Made by a program: the position numbers and the translations under genes. From Nitrospira sp. (lineage in GTDB: Bacteria; Nitrospirota; Nitrospiria; Nitrospirales; Nitrospiraceae): a DNA stretch of 22,348 nt. Below, in pieces: positions 1-6,701 of the stretch (within the stretch, counting starts at the first letter, position 1; every line of letters starts with the position of its first letter). The stretch covers positions 1-22,348 of the forward strand of contig JABMDG010000052.1 of the NCBI GenBank assembly GCA_015904045.1. Direction: 5' to 3'. The notes beneath the pieces were generated by a model, which was not told the origin of the DNA, ran no database searches, and saw only the letters and a program-made list of their open reading frames with translations.

Positions 1-615
1 ACCCCATCGCTCAAGGCGGGAGATGCAGCCCAGGCACAACACCAGAAACACCGCCGAGGCCAGCATCAGCACCGGCACCGGGAACACGAACGTCAGCCCG
101 GTGGTGATGAGTGGGCCGAGTAACGCGCCGCTGCTCCCTCCCGCGGCAATGATCCCGAACAACCGTGCCCCCTGTTCCGGCGCAAAGAGATCGTCCATAA
201 AACTCCAGAAGACGGATACGACGAACAGATTGAACACCGACAGCCAGATAAAAAATCCGCGGGCTACCCACTCCGGATACAGGTGACTACTCATCAAACC
301 GTAGAAGACCAGCAGATTGGTGATGAAGAAGGTATAGACGGTCAATAGTAGTCGATAGCGTGAGCAGCGCGCGGACAGCCATCCGAAGAGCGGCGTCACA
401 GCCAGCATGGTGAGAAACGTTCCGGTCATCATCCACGGGAGATTCTTGAGGCCGCCTTCGATGGCCATTTCGTCGCGCACCGGACGAAGGATGGAGTAGC
501 CGCAGAGGAGGCAGAAAAAATAGGCGAAGGCCCAGGCTAAGGGGACGAGTTCTTCCCGCTTGGCTCCCAGGAAGGCGGCGCACCGGGTAATGGCAGTGTG
601 ATCCGGTTCAGCCAT
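1..615 (-). CDS. MFS / ATP:ADP-antiporter-like membrane transporter, N-terminal part (cut by window edge)
   Basis: Reading the minus strand from the ATG at 615 gives 205 residues with no stop, running off position 1. The chain is strongly hydrophobic, with about six membrane segments near residues 23-43, 60-80, 88-106, 118-140, 152-175 and 179-197. A short cytoplasmic start ([10 protein letters not shown]) precedes them. Residues 39-50 read [12 protein letters not shown], a signature I associate with bacterial MFS proteins often labelled nucleotide (ATP:ADP) antiporters; a glycine-rich turn [14 protein letters not shown] lies near 154-167. The substrate cannot be told from this half. The gene is divergent from the threonine aldolase, with 94 bases between starts. 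No clear Shine-Dalgarno precedes the ATG, and an in-frame GTG a little upstream (about 636-638) is an alternative start. Family call fairly sure, substrate unknown. Confidence 0.8.
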   Translation of the reverse strand, partial: MAEPDHTAITRCAAFLGAKREELVPLAWAFAYFFCLLCGYSILRPVRDEMAIEGGLKNLPWMMTGTFLTMLAVTPLFGWLSARCSRYRLLLTVYTFFITNLLVFYGLMSSHLYPEWVARGFFIWLSVFNLFVVSVFWSFMDDLFAPEQGARLFGIIAAGGSSGALLGPLITTGLTFVFPVPVLMLASAVFLVLCLGCISRLERWG

Positions 616-629
616 GGAAGCGCAGTGTA

Positions 630-671
630 GCAGGTATGGGTTCACCTGCCACGGGAATAATCTGCTAGAAT
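630..671 (+). promoter_or_regulatory. Putative promoter with inverted repeat ahead of threonine aldolase
   Basis: An extended -10 element, TGC followed by TAGAAT (663-671), lies about 38 bases before the ATG at 710. A weak -35 (TTCACC, 641-646) sits 19 bases upstream of the hexamer. GCAGGT (630-635) and ACCTGC (644-649) form an inverted repeat with an 8-base spacer across the -35 region, where an operator could act. Motif matching by eye only. Confidence 0.4.
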
Positions 672-709
672 GCGCCGGATCGATCAAATTCTTCCGGGAG
701 AATGAACGC

Positions 710-1741
710 ATGATCGACCTACGCAGCGATACAGTGACCGTTCCCGCCGACGGGATGAGAAAGGCCATGGCGCGCGCCGAGGTGGGCGACGACGTGTATG
801 GGGAAGACCCCACCGTCAACCGGTTGCAAGACATGGTGGCGTCGCTACTCGGCAAGCGCTTCGCCCTCTTTGTGCCCTCCGGCACGATGGCGAACCAGCT
901 CGCGATCCGATCGCAAACCCAGCCGGGGCAGGAGATCATCGTCGAAAGCACGAGCCACATCGTCCGGTATGAGCAAGGCGCCGCCGGAGCGCTAGCGGGC
1001 GTGCAGCTCCATTGGGTGCCGGGCGAGCGGGGCATCATGAACGCGGAGCAAGTGGAGGCCGCGATCAGACCGAAGGATCCCCATAGTATCCCCACCGCCC
1101 TCATCTGCCTTGAAAACACGCACAACGCCGGAGGCGGGACCATCTATCCCCTGTCTACGATCGAGAAGATTCGGACTGTCGCGGTCAGATACGGCATCCC
1201 GATGCATCTCGACGGCGCCCGGCTGATGAATGCCGTGGCCGCCACGACACTTCCTCCCGCCGCGTATGCCCAGCACTTTGAAACCGTGTCTATGTGCCTC
1301 TCCAAAGGGCTCGGCGCTCCGGTGGGATCGTTGCTCGTGTCAAGCGATCAGCAGATCATCGATCGCGTCCGTCGCTTCCGCCGCATGTACGGGGGAGCCA
1401 TGCGTCAAGCGGGCATCCTCGCCGCCGCCGGCATCTATGCGTTGGAACACCACATCACACGGCTGACGGAAGATCACACGCACGCGAAGAAACTGGCCCG
1501 CCAGCTTCAGCAAATTCCCTCGGTGCAGGTTGTGCCGCAACATGTCGAAACGAATATCGTGATCTTTCAGATAGCCGACCAGCGGCGCTCGCCCGCCGAG
1601 ATCGTCGCCGCGTTGAAACACGAAGGCGTGCTCATTAACGCGATCGGAGGATCGAGTTACCGAGCCGTCACTCACCTCAACGTCTCCGCCAAACAGATCG
1701 ATGAAGCCGGCGCCGTGTTCGCCCGTGTGCTCACACCGTAA
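710..1741 (+). CDS. ltaE: Low-specificity L-threonine aldolase (PLP-dependent)
   Basis: This 343-residue protein matches the beta-eliminating lyase / threonine aldolase family, which cleaves L-threonine (and allo-threonine) to glycine and acetaldehyde in the cytoplasm. It opens with the family signature [10 protein letters not shown] and continues with [14 protein letters not shown] (residues 27-39). PSGTMANQ (56-63) is the cofactor-phosphate region and MHLDGARL (165-172) carries the Asp that pairs with the pyridine nitrogen. [10 protein letters not shown] (198-207) contains the expected Schiff-base lysine, K199. Length is typical. The start at 710 is chosen because the family begins at this MIDLRSDT and GGGAG (696-700) stands 9 bases upstream. 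The frame stays open back to 614, but those residues have no family match. Specificity (L- versus allo-threonine) cannot be read from the sequence. Confidence 0.95.
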   Translation: MIDLRSDTVTVPADGMRKAMARAEVGDDVYGEDPTVNRLQDMVASLLGKRFALFVPSGTMANQLAIRSQTQPGQEIIVESTSHIVRYEQGAAGALAGVQLHWVPGERGIMNAEQVEAAIRPKDPHSIPTALICLENTHNAGGGTIYPLSTIEKIRTVAVRYGIPMHLDGARLMNAVAATTLPPAAYAQHFETVSMCLSKGLGAPVGSLLVSSDQQIIDRVRRFRRMYGGAMRQAGILAAAGIYALEHHITRLTEDHTHAKKLARQLQQIPSVQVVPQHVETNIVIFQIADQRRSPAEIVAALKHEGVLINAIGGSSYRAVTHLNVSAKQIDEAGAVFARVLTP

Positions 1742-1821
1742 TGCCGTCATGCTGACCATGTCGCATTGACACTACTTGCAACGGCACATAAAATGCCGAT
1801 GGGCCCTCGGAAGGGAGCGCG

Positions 1822-2049
1822 ATGTCTTTGCAAGTGGTCACGTTTCAGCACATCAGCAAGATTCTCGAAGTGACGGATGCGCTCGGACTGAATCGGGAAT
1901 GGGTGGAAATCCCCTTGTCTCCGGAACATCCCGGGGTGGTTCGCCGGTTGGCCAACGGCAAACTCGAAATCGTCGTGGATGCCGATCAGCCGTTCGACCA
2001 ATGGCTGACGGGCCTTCGCAGTCTCATTCAAGAGACCCAGGTCTCGTGA
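1822..2049 (+). CDS. Small conserved-looking protein of unknown function (75 aa)
   Basis: A 75-codon frame starts at an ATG preceded by AAGGGAGCG (1811-1819), a good ribosome binding site. It ends in a TGA whose last base is the first base of the ATG of the nucleotidyltransferase gene (TGATG, 2047-2051). That overlap implies translational coupling and argues that the frame is real. The protein is soluble-looking, with no Cys, signal peptide or membrane segment. It alternates hydrophobic and acidic stretches and has a central turn (PLSPEHPGVV, residues 31-40). I do not recognise a family. By position it may be a partner of the nucleotidyltransferase, but that is inference from gene order only. 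Confidence 0.7.
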   Translation: MSLQVVTFQHISKILEVTDALGLNREWVEIPLSPEHPGVVRRLANGKLEIVVDADQPFDQWLTGLRSLIQETQVS

Positions 2050-2834
2050 TGGATTCGAACCCCACCGCCAGCGTGCCCACGCGCGAGGAACTCAACGCCG
2101 AACTTCTTGCCGTACCGGAGCCGCCGGAGCAGCCGGAAACGCCGACACCTCCAGGTTTTGAAGACAGCCTCGAGGTCGCCCTGCGGCACGTGAAAGGCCG
2201 GCGCGGCGGCGATCTGGTCGGCATTATCCTCGTGGGGTCTGGAGCACGGCGCGCCATTACCCCCCACAGCGATATTGATTTGATCGCCCTGGTGAAAGGC
2301 GACACCGACAGCCATGAAATTCTCCGGGTCGGGGAACGTCTCGTCGACATCCGATACCATGGCTACACGTCCGTCGAAGACGAACTCGCCTATTCACTCC
2401 GACTACCGTCGCTTCTCCGCAAGGGGCGGGTCCTGTTCGACCACGAGGGGGTCACCGCGCAGCTGATCGAGAAAGCCAACCAACGTTTTCGCCAAGGCCC
2501 CCCGCCGGCCTCCATCAATGAACAGATTCGCCTGAAAGCCTCGTGTTATCACTGGCTGGGAAAGGCAAAGGACCTCACGGAGAAACCGGGCACCGCCCAG
2601 TACCTACTGACCCTGTTCTATGAAGATTGCATTCTGGCGTTCTTCCGGCTGAGAGGCTATTGGCTGACCGCCCCGGTGGACGTTCACCGGTTTATGGTTT
2701 CTCGAGAGCCGGCGCTCGCCGACCTGGCCGGTCAGTTCCTCAATGCGAATACCTTGACCGATCGGCTCAACTTTGGCCGACAATTTGCCGATCTTCTCTT
2801 CAAGGACATCCCAAACCCCGCCCGCATCGACTGA
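2049..2834 (+). CDS. Nucleotidyltransferase-fold protein (MNT/Pol-beta type) with helical C-terminal half
   Basis: This 261-residue protein shows the Pol-beta nucleotidyltransferase signature. GSGARR (63-68) is followed by HSDIDLIAL (73-81), giving the metal-binding pair D75 and D77. LVDIRYH (98-104) supplies a plausible third Asp, D100. Such enzymes transfer a nucleotide to a small molecule, protein or RNA; the acceptor here is unknown. Residues 1-40 are Pro/Glu-rich and look unstructured. The C-terminal half (about 150-260) is predicted helical, with an aromatic-rich stretch YLLTLFYEDCILAFFRLRGY, reminiscent of the helical domains that follow the catalytic domain in kanamycin-nucleotidyltransferase or HEPN-type proteins. 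The start at 2049 is set by the overlap with the upstream stop; the frame is open further upstream, but that stretch lies over the 75-aa gene. Fold sure, function open. Confidence 0.8.
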   Translation: MDSNPTASVPTREELNAELLAVPEPPEQPETPTPPGFEDSLEVALRHVKGRRGGDLVGIILVGSGARRAITPHSDIDLIALVKGDTDSHEILRVGERLVDIRYHGYTSVEDELAYSLRLPSLLRKGRVLFDHEGVTAQLIEKANQRFRQGPPPASINEQIRLKASCYHWLGKAKDLTEKPGTAQYLLTLFYEDCILAFFRLRGYWLTAPVDVHRFMVSREPALADLAGQFLNANTLTDRLNFGRQFADLLFKDIPNPARID

Positions 2835-2839
2835 GGGGT

Positions 2840-2853
2840 CCGGATCGTTCCGG
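2840..2853 (+). terminator. Small hairpin after nucleotidyltransferase gene
   Basis: CCGGA (2840-2844) and TCCGG (2849-2853) form a 5-bp stem with a 4-base loop, six bases past the stop codon. No T-run follows, so intrinsic termination is doubtful. The rest of the 140-base gap before gnd shows only the gnd ribosome binding site. Confidence 0.25.
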
Positions 2854-2974
2854 CCCGTGTCTACCCCGGGTCACGAGTTCGGCTAGGTTTGCAATTTACG
2901 GGGCATGTGACCGGTCCTGAATACCGCCGGCAGGCATTCCTCCATCATATCGACCTATACACCAAGGAGCAGTT

Positions 2975-3868
2975 ATGGAGCTGGGATTTATCGGACTTGG
3001 CAAAATGGGCATGAACATGGTCACACGCCTGCGACGGGACCAGCATCGGGTGGTGGTCTTCGACCGTTCGACCGATCTCGTCAAACAGGCGGAAGGCCAG
3101 GGTTGCATCGCCGCGTCGTCGTTGAATGATCTGGTCTCCAAACTCAGTGCTCCGCGCGCAGTCTGGGTTATGGTGCCTTCCGGTGCGCCAACGGAAGAAA
3201 CCGTGCAGGCGGTCGCGGCCCTGCTCAAACCGGGCGACACCATCATTGACGGCGGAAACACCCGGTTCCATGACGACGTGCGGCGCGCCGCCGAATTGAA
3301 GAAGTCCGGCCTCCACTATGTGGACGCCGGTACGAGCGGCGGTATCTGGGGGCTGAAAGTCGGCTACTGTCTCATGGTCGGTGGCGAAGACGCGGCGGTG
3401 AAACGGCTGGCACCGATCTTCAAGACTCTGGCCCCGGAGAACGGCTGGGCCCATGTCGGTGCCGCCGGTGCCGGACATTACGTGAAGATGGTCCACAACG
3501 GCATCGAGTACAGCATGATGCAAGGCTACGCCGAAGGGTTCGAACTGATGTCGAAGAGCGAGTACAAGCTGGATCTGGCGCGCATCGCCGACCTCTGGAT
3601 GCACGGCAGCGTGGTACGCTCATGGTTGCTCGAGCTGGCAGCCAGCGCGCTCAAAGACGATCAAAAACTGGAAAAACTGAAAGGATACGTGCAAGATTCA
3701 GGTGAAGGCCGCTGGATGATTGCTGACGCGATCGAAAAAGACGTGCCCGTACCGACACTCACGACGGCCCTGTTCACCCGATTCCGGTCGCGGCAGGAAG
3801 AGTCGTTCGCGGAAAAGATGCTGGCCGCTCTGCGCAATGCCTTTGGCGGCCATGCCGTCAGACGGTAG
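2975..3868 (+). CDS. gnd: 6-phosphogluconate dehydrogenase, decarboxylating, short (about 300-aa) form
   Basis: The enzyme oxidises and decarboxylates 6-phosphogluconate to ribulose 5-phosphate. The 297-residue length fits the short Gnd-related branch rather than the roughly 470-aa classical enzyme. Visible motifs are GLGKMG (7-12, Rossmann), VMVPSG (65-70), GGNTR (93-97), GTSGG (119-123, substrate loop) and HYVKMVHNGIEY (168-179) with the catalytic Lys 171 and Asn 175. After the second beta strand the chain reads VFDRS with Asp at 30. NADP-dependent classical enzymes have NRT there, so NAD use is possible (inference). AAGGAG (2964-2969) precedes the ATG. It lies 29 bases before zwf on the same strand, consistent with one transcript feeding the oxidative pentose phosphate pathway. 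Confidence 0.93.
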   Translation: MELGFIGLGKMGMNMVTRLRRDQHRVVVFDRSTDLVKQAEGQGCIAASSLNDLVSKLSAPRAVWVMVPSGAPTEETVQAVAALLKPGDTIIDGGNTRFHDDVRRAAELKKSGLHYVDAGTSGGIWGLKVGYCLMVGGEDAAVKRLAPIFKTLAPENGWAHVGAAGAGHYVKMVHNGIEYSMMQGYAEGFELMSKSEYKLDLARIADLWMHGSVVRSWLLELAASALKDDQKLEKLKGYVQDSGEGRWMIADAIEKDVPVPTLTTALFTRFRSRQEESFAEKMLAALRNAFGGHAVRR

Positions 3869-3897
3869 GCACTCATCACTTTCACCAGGATGTAGCG

Positions 3898-5442
3898 ATG
3901 GCCCCTACTAGCCAACGAGTCGACAGTAGTCCCGCGCAGGAAACCTTGTCACCCGTCGAACCGTGCACGGTCGTCATTTTCGGCGGGTCCGGCGACCTAG
4001 CTCGTCGCCGTCTGATCCCGGCCCTCTACAACTTGCTCCTCGATGGGTTATTGCCTGCAAATTATGTGGTATTGGGTTTGGGCCGCACCGCGATGAGCGA
4101 CGAAGAGTTCCGTGCCTCCGTGCGTGATGGCGTCGTCAAGCATTCCCGGCAGGCCTTGATTGAAGACACGTGGAACACCTTTGCCAGGCATTTATTCTAT
4201 CTAGTCGGTGAAAATGACAACCCGCAGACCTACACCCGGCTGAAAGCACGTGCCGAAGAGCTTGAACGGTCGTTTCAGCTTCCAGGAAATCGAATATTCT
4301 ATCTCAGCATTCCGCCCAGCTCCTTCACCCCCGTCTGTGAAGGACTGGCCAGCTCAGGACTGGCCGGAACGCCCGGCGCCCGTTCGCCCTATGCCCGCAT
4401 CATCGTCGAAAAGCCGGTCGGCCGCGATCTCGCGTCCGCGCAGGCCATCAACATGGTCACGGGACGTGTCTTCGACGAATCGCAGATCTTCCGCATCGAT
4501 CATTATCTGGGCAAAGAAACGGTTCAGAACCTCATGGTGGTGCGATTCGCCAACAGCATCTTCGAACCGATCTGGAACCACAAATACATCGATCACGTCC
4601 AGATCACGGTCAGCGAAGCCGAAGGAGTCGGCACTCGCGCCACCTACTATGAAGAAGCCGGCGCCTTACGGGACATGGTGCAGAACCACCTGCTCCAGTT
4701 GCTTTGCCTGGTTGCCATGGAGCCGCCCTATTCGCTGGACCCCGACGTCGTGCGAAACTCAAAAATGGAAGTGCTCCGTTGCCTGCGCCCCATTACCGCC
4801 AAGGATGTGGAACAGTTCACCGTGCGGGCGCAATATACGGAAGGGACGGCGCACGGCAAGCCGGTCCCGGGCTACCGTCGGGAGAAGGGGGTCAAGCCCG
4901 ATTCCACTACCGAAACGTATGTCGCGCTGAAGTGTTTCGTGGAGAACTGGCGCTGGTCCGGGGTACCATTTTACTTGCGGACAGGCAAAGCCTTGCCGCT
5001 GCGGGCCAGCGAAGTCGCGGTGCAGTTCAAAGAAATCCCCCAGATCCTGTTCAATGCCAATCTGCAAAAACCGCAAGCCCCGAACGTCCTGACCTTGAGA
5101 ATTCAGCCAGAAGAAGGACTGTCGCTCCGAATCGTCTCGCGGGTGCCGGGCACGAGAGCGCAAACCCATCCGGTTGAGATGAATTTCAAGTATGGAGAAG
5201 TCTTCGGCCGCCCGTCACCGGAAGCCTATGAACGCCTGTTGCTCGATGTCATGACAGGCGACGCATCCCGGTTCATGCGGCGCGATGCCGTGGAAGCCTC
5301 CTGGGCTTGGGTCACCCAAATCCTCGACGCCTGGGAGAAGCTGGGACAACGCTGGCTTCCCGAATACCAGGCGGGCACCTGGGGCCCGGTCGAAGCGGAC
5401 CGGTTGATCCAACACGACAGCCGCACCTGGCGGGTACTGTAA
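3898..5442 (+). CDS. zwf: Glucose-6-phosphate 1-dehydrogenase
   Basis: The 514-residue protein catalyses the first step of the oxidative pentose phosphate pathway, converting glucose 6-phosphate to 6-phosphogluconolactone with reduction of NAD(P). FGGSGDLARRRLIPALYNL (28-46) is the coenzyme-binding turn, with Gly-Gly where many homologues have Gly-Ala. EKPVG (171-175) and FRIDHYLGKE (198-207, with D201, H202 and K206) are the substrate and active-site signature. YYEEAGALRDMVQNH carries the family motif that follows. Residues 1-22 are a variable leader. Length is normal. It follows gnd by 29 bases. No 6-phosphogluconolactonase gene is seen next to either gene, so that middle step must be encoded elsewhere or occur spontaneously. 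Confidence 0.96.
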   Translation: MAPTSQRVDSSPAQETLSPVEPCTVVIFGGSGDLARRRLIPALYNLLLDGLLPANYVVLGLGRTAMSDEEFRASVRDGVVKHSRQALIEDTWNTFARHLFYLVGENDNPQTYTRLKARAEELERSFQLPGNRIFYLSIPPSSFTPVCEGLASSGLAGTPGARSPYARIIVEKPVGRDLASAQAINMVTGRVFDESQIFRIDHYLGKETVQNLMVVRFANSIFEPIWNHKYIDHVQITVSEAEGVGTRATYYEEAGALRDMVQNHLLQLLCLVAMEPPYSLDPDVVRNSKMEVLRCLRPITAKDVEQFTVRAQYTEGTAHGKPVPGYRREKGVKPDSTTETYVALKCFVENWRWSGVPFYLRTGKALPLRASEVAVQFKEIPQILFNANLQKPQAPNVLTLRIQPEEGLSLRIVSRVPGTRAQTHPVEMNFKYGEVFGRPSPEAYERLLLDVMTGDASRFMRRDAVEASWAWVTQILDAWEKLGQRWLPEYQAGTWGPVEADRLIQHDSRTWRVL

Positions 5443-5480
5443 CGAGCCGCCGCTGCATTTCCGTCCGCCGGATTCTTTCT

Positions 5481-5505
5481 CCGGATGTCCTCCGATGGCA
5501 TCCGG
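5481..5505. terminator. Inverted repeat between convergent zwf and thioredoxin-like genes
   Basis: CCGGATG (5481-5487) and CATCCGG (5499-5505) form a 7-bp stem with an 11-base loop between two converging genes, a position that suits a bidirectional terminator. A short pyrimidine run (TTCTTTCT, 5473-5480) flanks it on one side. No clean T-tract follows on either strand. Confidence 0.35.
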
Positions 5506-5524
5506 CCTCTAGGGCACAGAACGA

Positions 5525-5899
5525 TCAGTTCTCCTGCTGGGGACCACGAGCAGGATCCTCAACCGCCACCATGCTCAACTCGCGCTTTACCTGTTTCACA
5601 ATCTCGTCCCGTTTCCCCACTCCTCCGAAGAACTTCTGAAAGTGCCCGTTTCGATAGAATGCGAGCGCTGGCAACGAGGTGATTTCCAGTTCCGCAGGAA
5701 TTTGCGGATTGTCCTCCACATTCATCGTGAGGACGAGCAGACTCGGCCCGAGTTCTTCCTGCACCTGCTCCAGTTCGGCCGCTAATGCACGGCAATGGCC
5801 GCAGCCAGGCTTCCAGAACTCGACGAGGACAGGCACCACCGTCGATTCGACCACACGGTCGAACTGCCGATCGGTGACTGCTTGCAGTTTGGTCCTCAC
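5525..5899 (-). CDS. Thioredoxin-like protein with CGHC active site
   Basis: The 124-residue product has the thioredoxin fold: VPVLVEFWKPGCGHCRAL (23-40) holds the redox pair C33 and C36, followed by a NVEDNPQIP strand-turn and the cis-proline region TSLPALAFY. The CGHC dipeptide is the one usual in disulfide isomerases rather than CGPC of classical thioredoxin, so a somewhat more oxidising potential is plausible. There is no signal peptide, so it is probably cytoplasmic. The start is taken as the GTG at 5899-5897, inside the stop of the upstream SGNH gene (GTGA, 4-base overlap). The longer open frame upstream lies wholly over the SGNH gene in another frame. The overlap implies coupled translation. 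Residues after about 110 (ending GPQQEN) look like a flexible tail. Confidence 0.9.
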   Translation of the reverse strand: MRTKLQAVTDRQFDRVVESTVVPVLVEFWKPGCGHCRALAAELEQVQEELGPSLLVLTMNVEDNPQIPAELEITSLPALAFYRNGHFQKFFGGVGKRDEIVKQVKRELSMVAVEDPARGPQQEN

Positions 5900-6534
5900 G
5901 ATTTCGGCGTGCCCGACAACAAGGGTTTCAGGACACGGGCAACCTCCTCTGCGAAGAGGCAATACCCGGCGGTCGTAAGATGTACTCCGTCGTTGGAATA
6001 CCTCGCGGCCAGCTGGTTGGTGTCGGGGTCGGCCGTGGCGTGAAACAGATCGACGCAGGCAATGTTTTTCGCTGCTGCATACTGACGAATCAACCGGTTC
6101 AACAGTTCCCGCCTGGCCAAGTGCCCGGCTACCCATTCCTGCCCTTCCACGACCTCTTGACTGTCTTCTACCCGAATCGAGGGAACGGTCACGGGAATCG
6201 GGATACCACCAGCTGCAAACGTCTGCTCGTAGAGCTTGACCAGATTGTGCATGATGTCGTCAGGCGACCCATTCCATCCCAGATCGTTCGTCCCGCCCAA
6301 GATCGACACATATCCTGGCTTGTGATCCAACACATCGTGACGGAATCGCAATACCATCTCGCCGGTGAGTTCTCCACAGACGCCGCTGGTGCGGACCAGC
6401 GCCGTTCCGCCAAGACAGTCTTGTAAATACTGTCCATAGGGAGTCTCCTGTCCTGTTGGATGGTTAGCAGTCGGCGACTGAAACCCCGCCGTCAGACTGT
6501 CGCCGAAACATATGACAAGAGTAGATCGGGTCAT
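5896..6534 (-). CDS. SGNH/GDSL-type hydrolase (lipase/esterase family)
   Basis: The 212-residue protein carries all four SGNH blocks: CFGDSLTAG (9-17) with the nucleophile S13, the block II glycine near 53 (GVCGEL), GGTNDLG (80-86) with N83, and NDGVHLT (181-187) with D182 and H185. Family members hydrolyse esters or thioesters of lipids, acyl-proteins or carbohydrates; the substrate here is not evident. It starts MTRSTLVICFGDS and no signal peptide is apparent, so a cytoplasmic protein related to TesA/YpfH-like enzymes is likely. The ATG at 6534 places the catalytic serine at the usual distance; the frame is open about 33 codons further, but those residues look non-coding. It overlaps the thioredoxin-like gene by 4 bases, so the two form one transcript. 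Confidence 0.9.
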   Translation of the reverse strand: MTRSTLVICFGDSLTAGFQSPTANHPTGQETPYGQYLQDCLGGTALVRTSGVCGELTGEMVLRFRHDVLDHKPGYVSILGGTNDLGWNGSPDDIMHNLVKLYEQTFAAGGIPIPVTVPSIRVEDSQEVVEGQEWVAGHLARRELLNRLIRQYAAAKNIACVDLFHATADPDTNQLAARYSNDGVHLTTAGYCLFAEEVARVLKPLLSGTPKS

Positions 6535-6569
6535 CGTGAATCCGCAGCGTATGGTGGTGTGTGCGCCCC

Positions 6570-6585
6570 TGTGACCCTTGTCACG
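6570..6585. promoter_or_regulatory. CRP/FNR-family-like operator palindrome
   Basis: TGTGA-N6-TCACG lies in the divergent gap between the SGNH and HEAT-repeat genes. It differs from the CRP half-site consensus (TGTGA-N6-TCACA) by one base; the inner part, GTGAC-CCTT-GTCAC, is perfectly palindromic. It starts just at the predicted transcription start of the SGNH gene, a position that usually means repression. Confidence 0.4.
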
Positions 6586-6592
6586 CGAGTGG

Positions 6593-6621
6593 ATTGTACT
6601 GTCGCCATCCGTCTTCGGCAA
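6593..6621 (-). promoter_or_regulatory. Putative sigma70-type promoter for SGNH hydrolase/thioredoxin operon
   Basis: Read on the minus strand: TTGCCG (-35, plus coordinates 6616-6621), a 17-base spacer, then TACAAT (-10, plus coordinates 6593-6598; five of six consensus bases). Transcription would start near 6586, leaving about 50 bases of leader before the ATG at 6534. Found by eye. Confidence 0.5.
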
Positions 6622-6701
6622 TGCCCGTCTCACCTGCCCAATTCTCGTGGAGAACCGCGATTTCCTTGACGAATTGTTGATCTACCGGTAGGTGTAGCTC
6701 T

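Noticed and set aside
1..583. Two shorter minus-strand frames of 86 and 98 codons as separate genes
   Set aside because: A third minus frame, open from 615 to the window edge, encodes a coherent multi-helix transporter; the others are its shadows.
1776..2048. Upstream extension of the nucleotidyltransferase frame
   Set aside because: It lies over the 75-aa gene in another frame, has no ribosome binding site at its ATG, and the residues look like random translation. Start at 2049 is preferred.
5980..6426. 148-codon plus-strand frame opposite the SGNH gene
   Set aside because: Shadow of the SGNH coding strand, which has all catalytic blocks; the opposite frame has no recognisable features.
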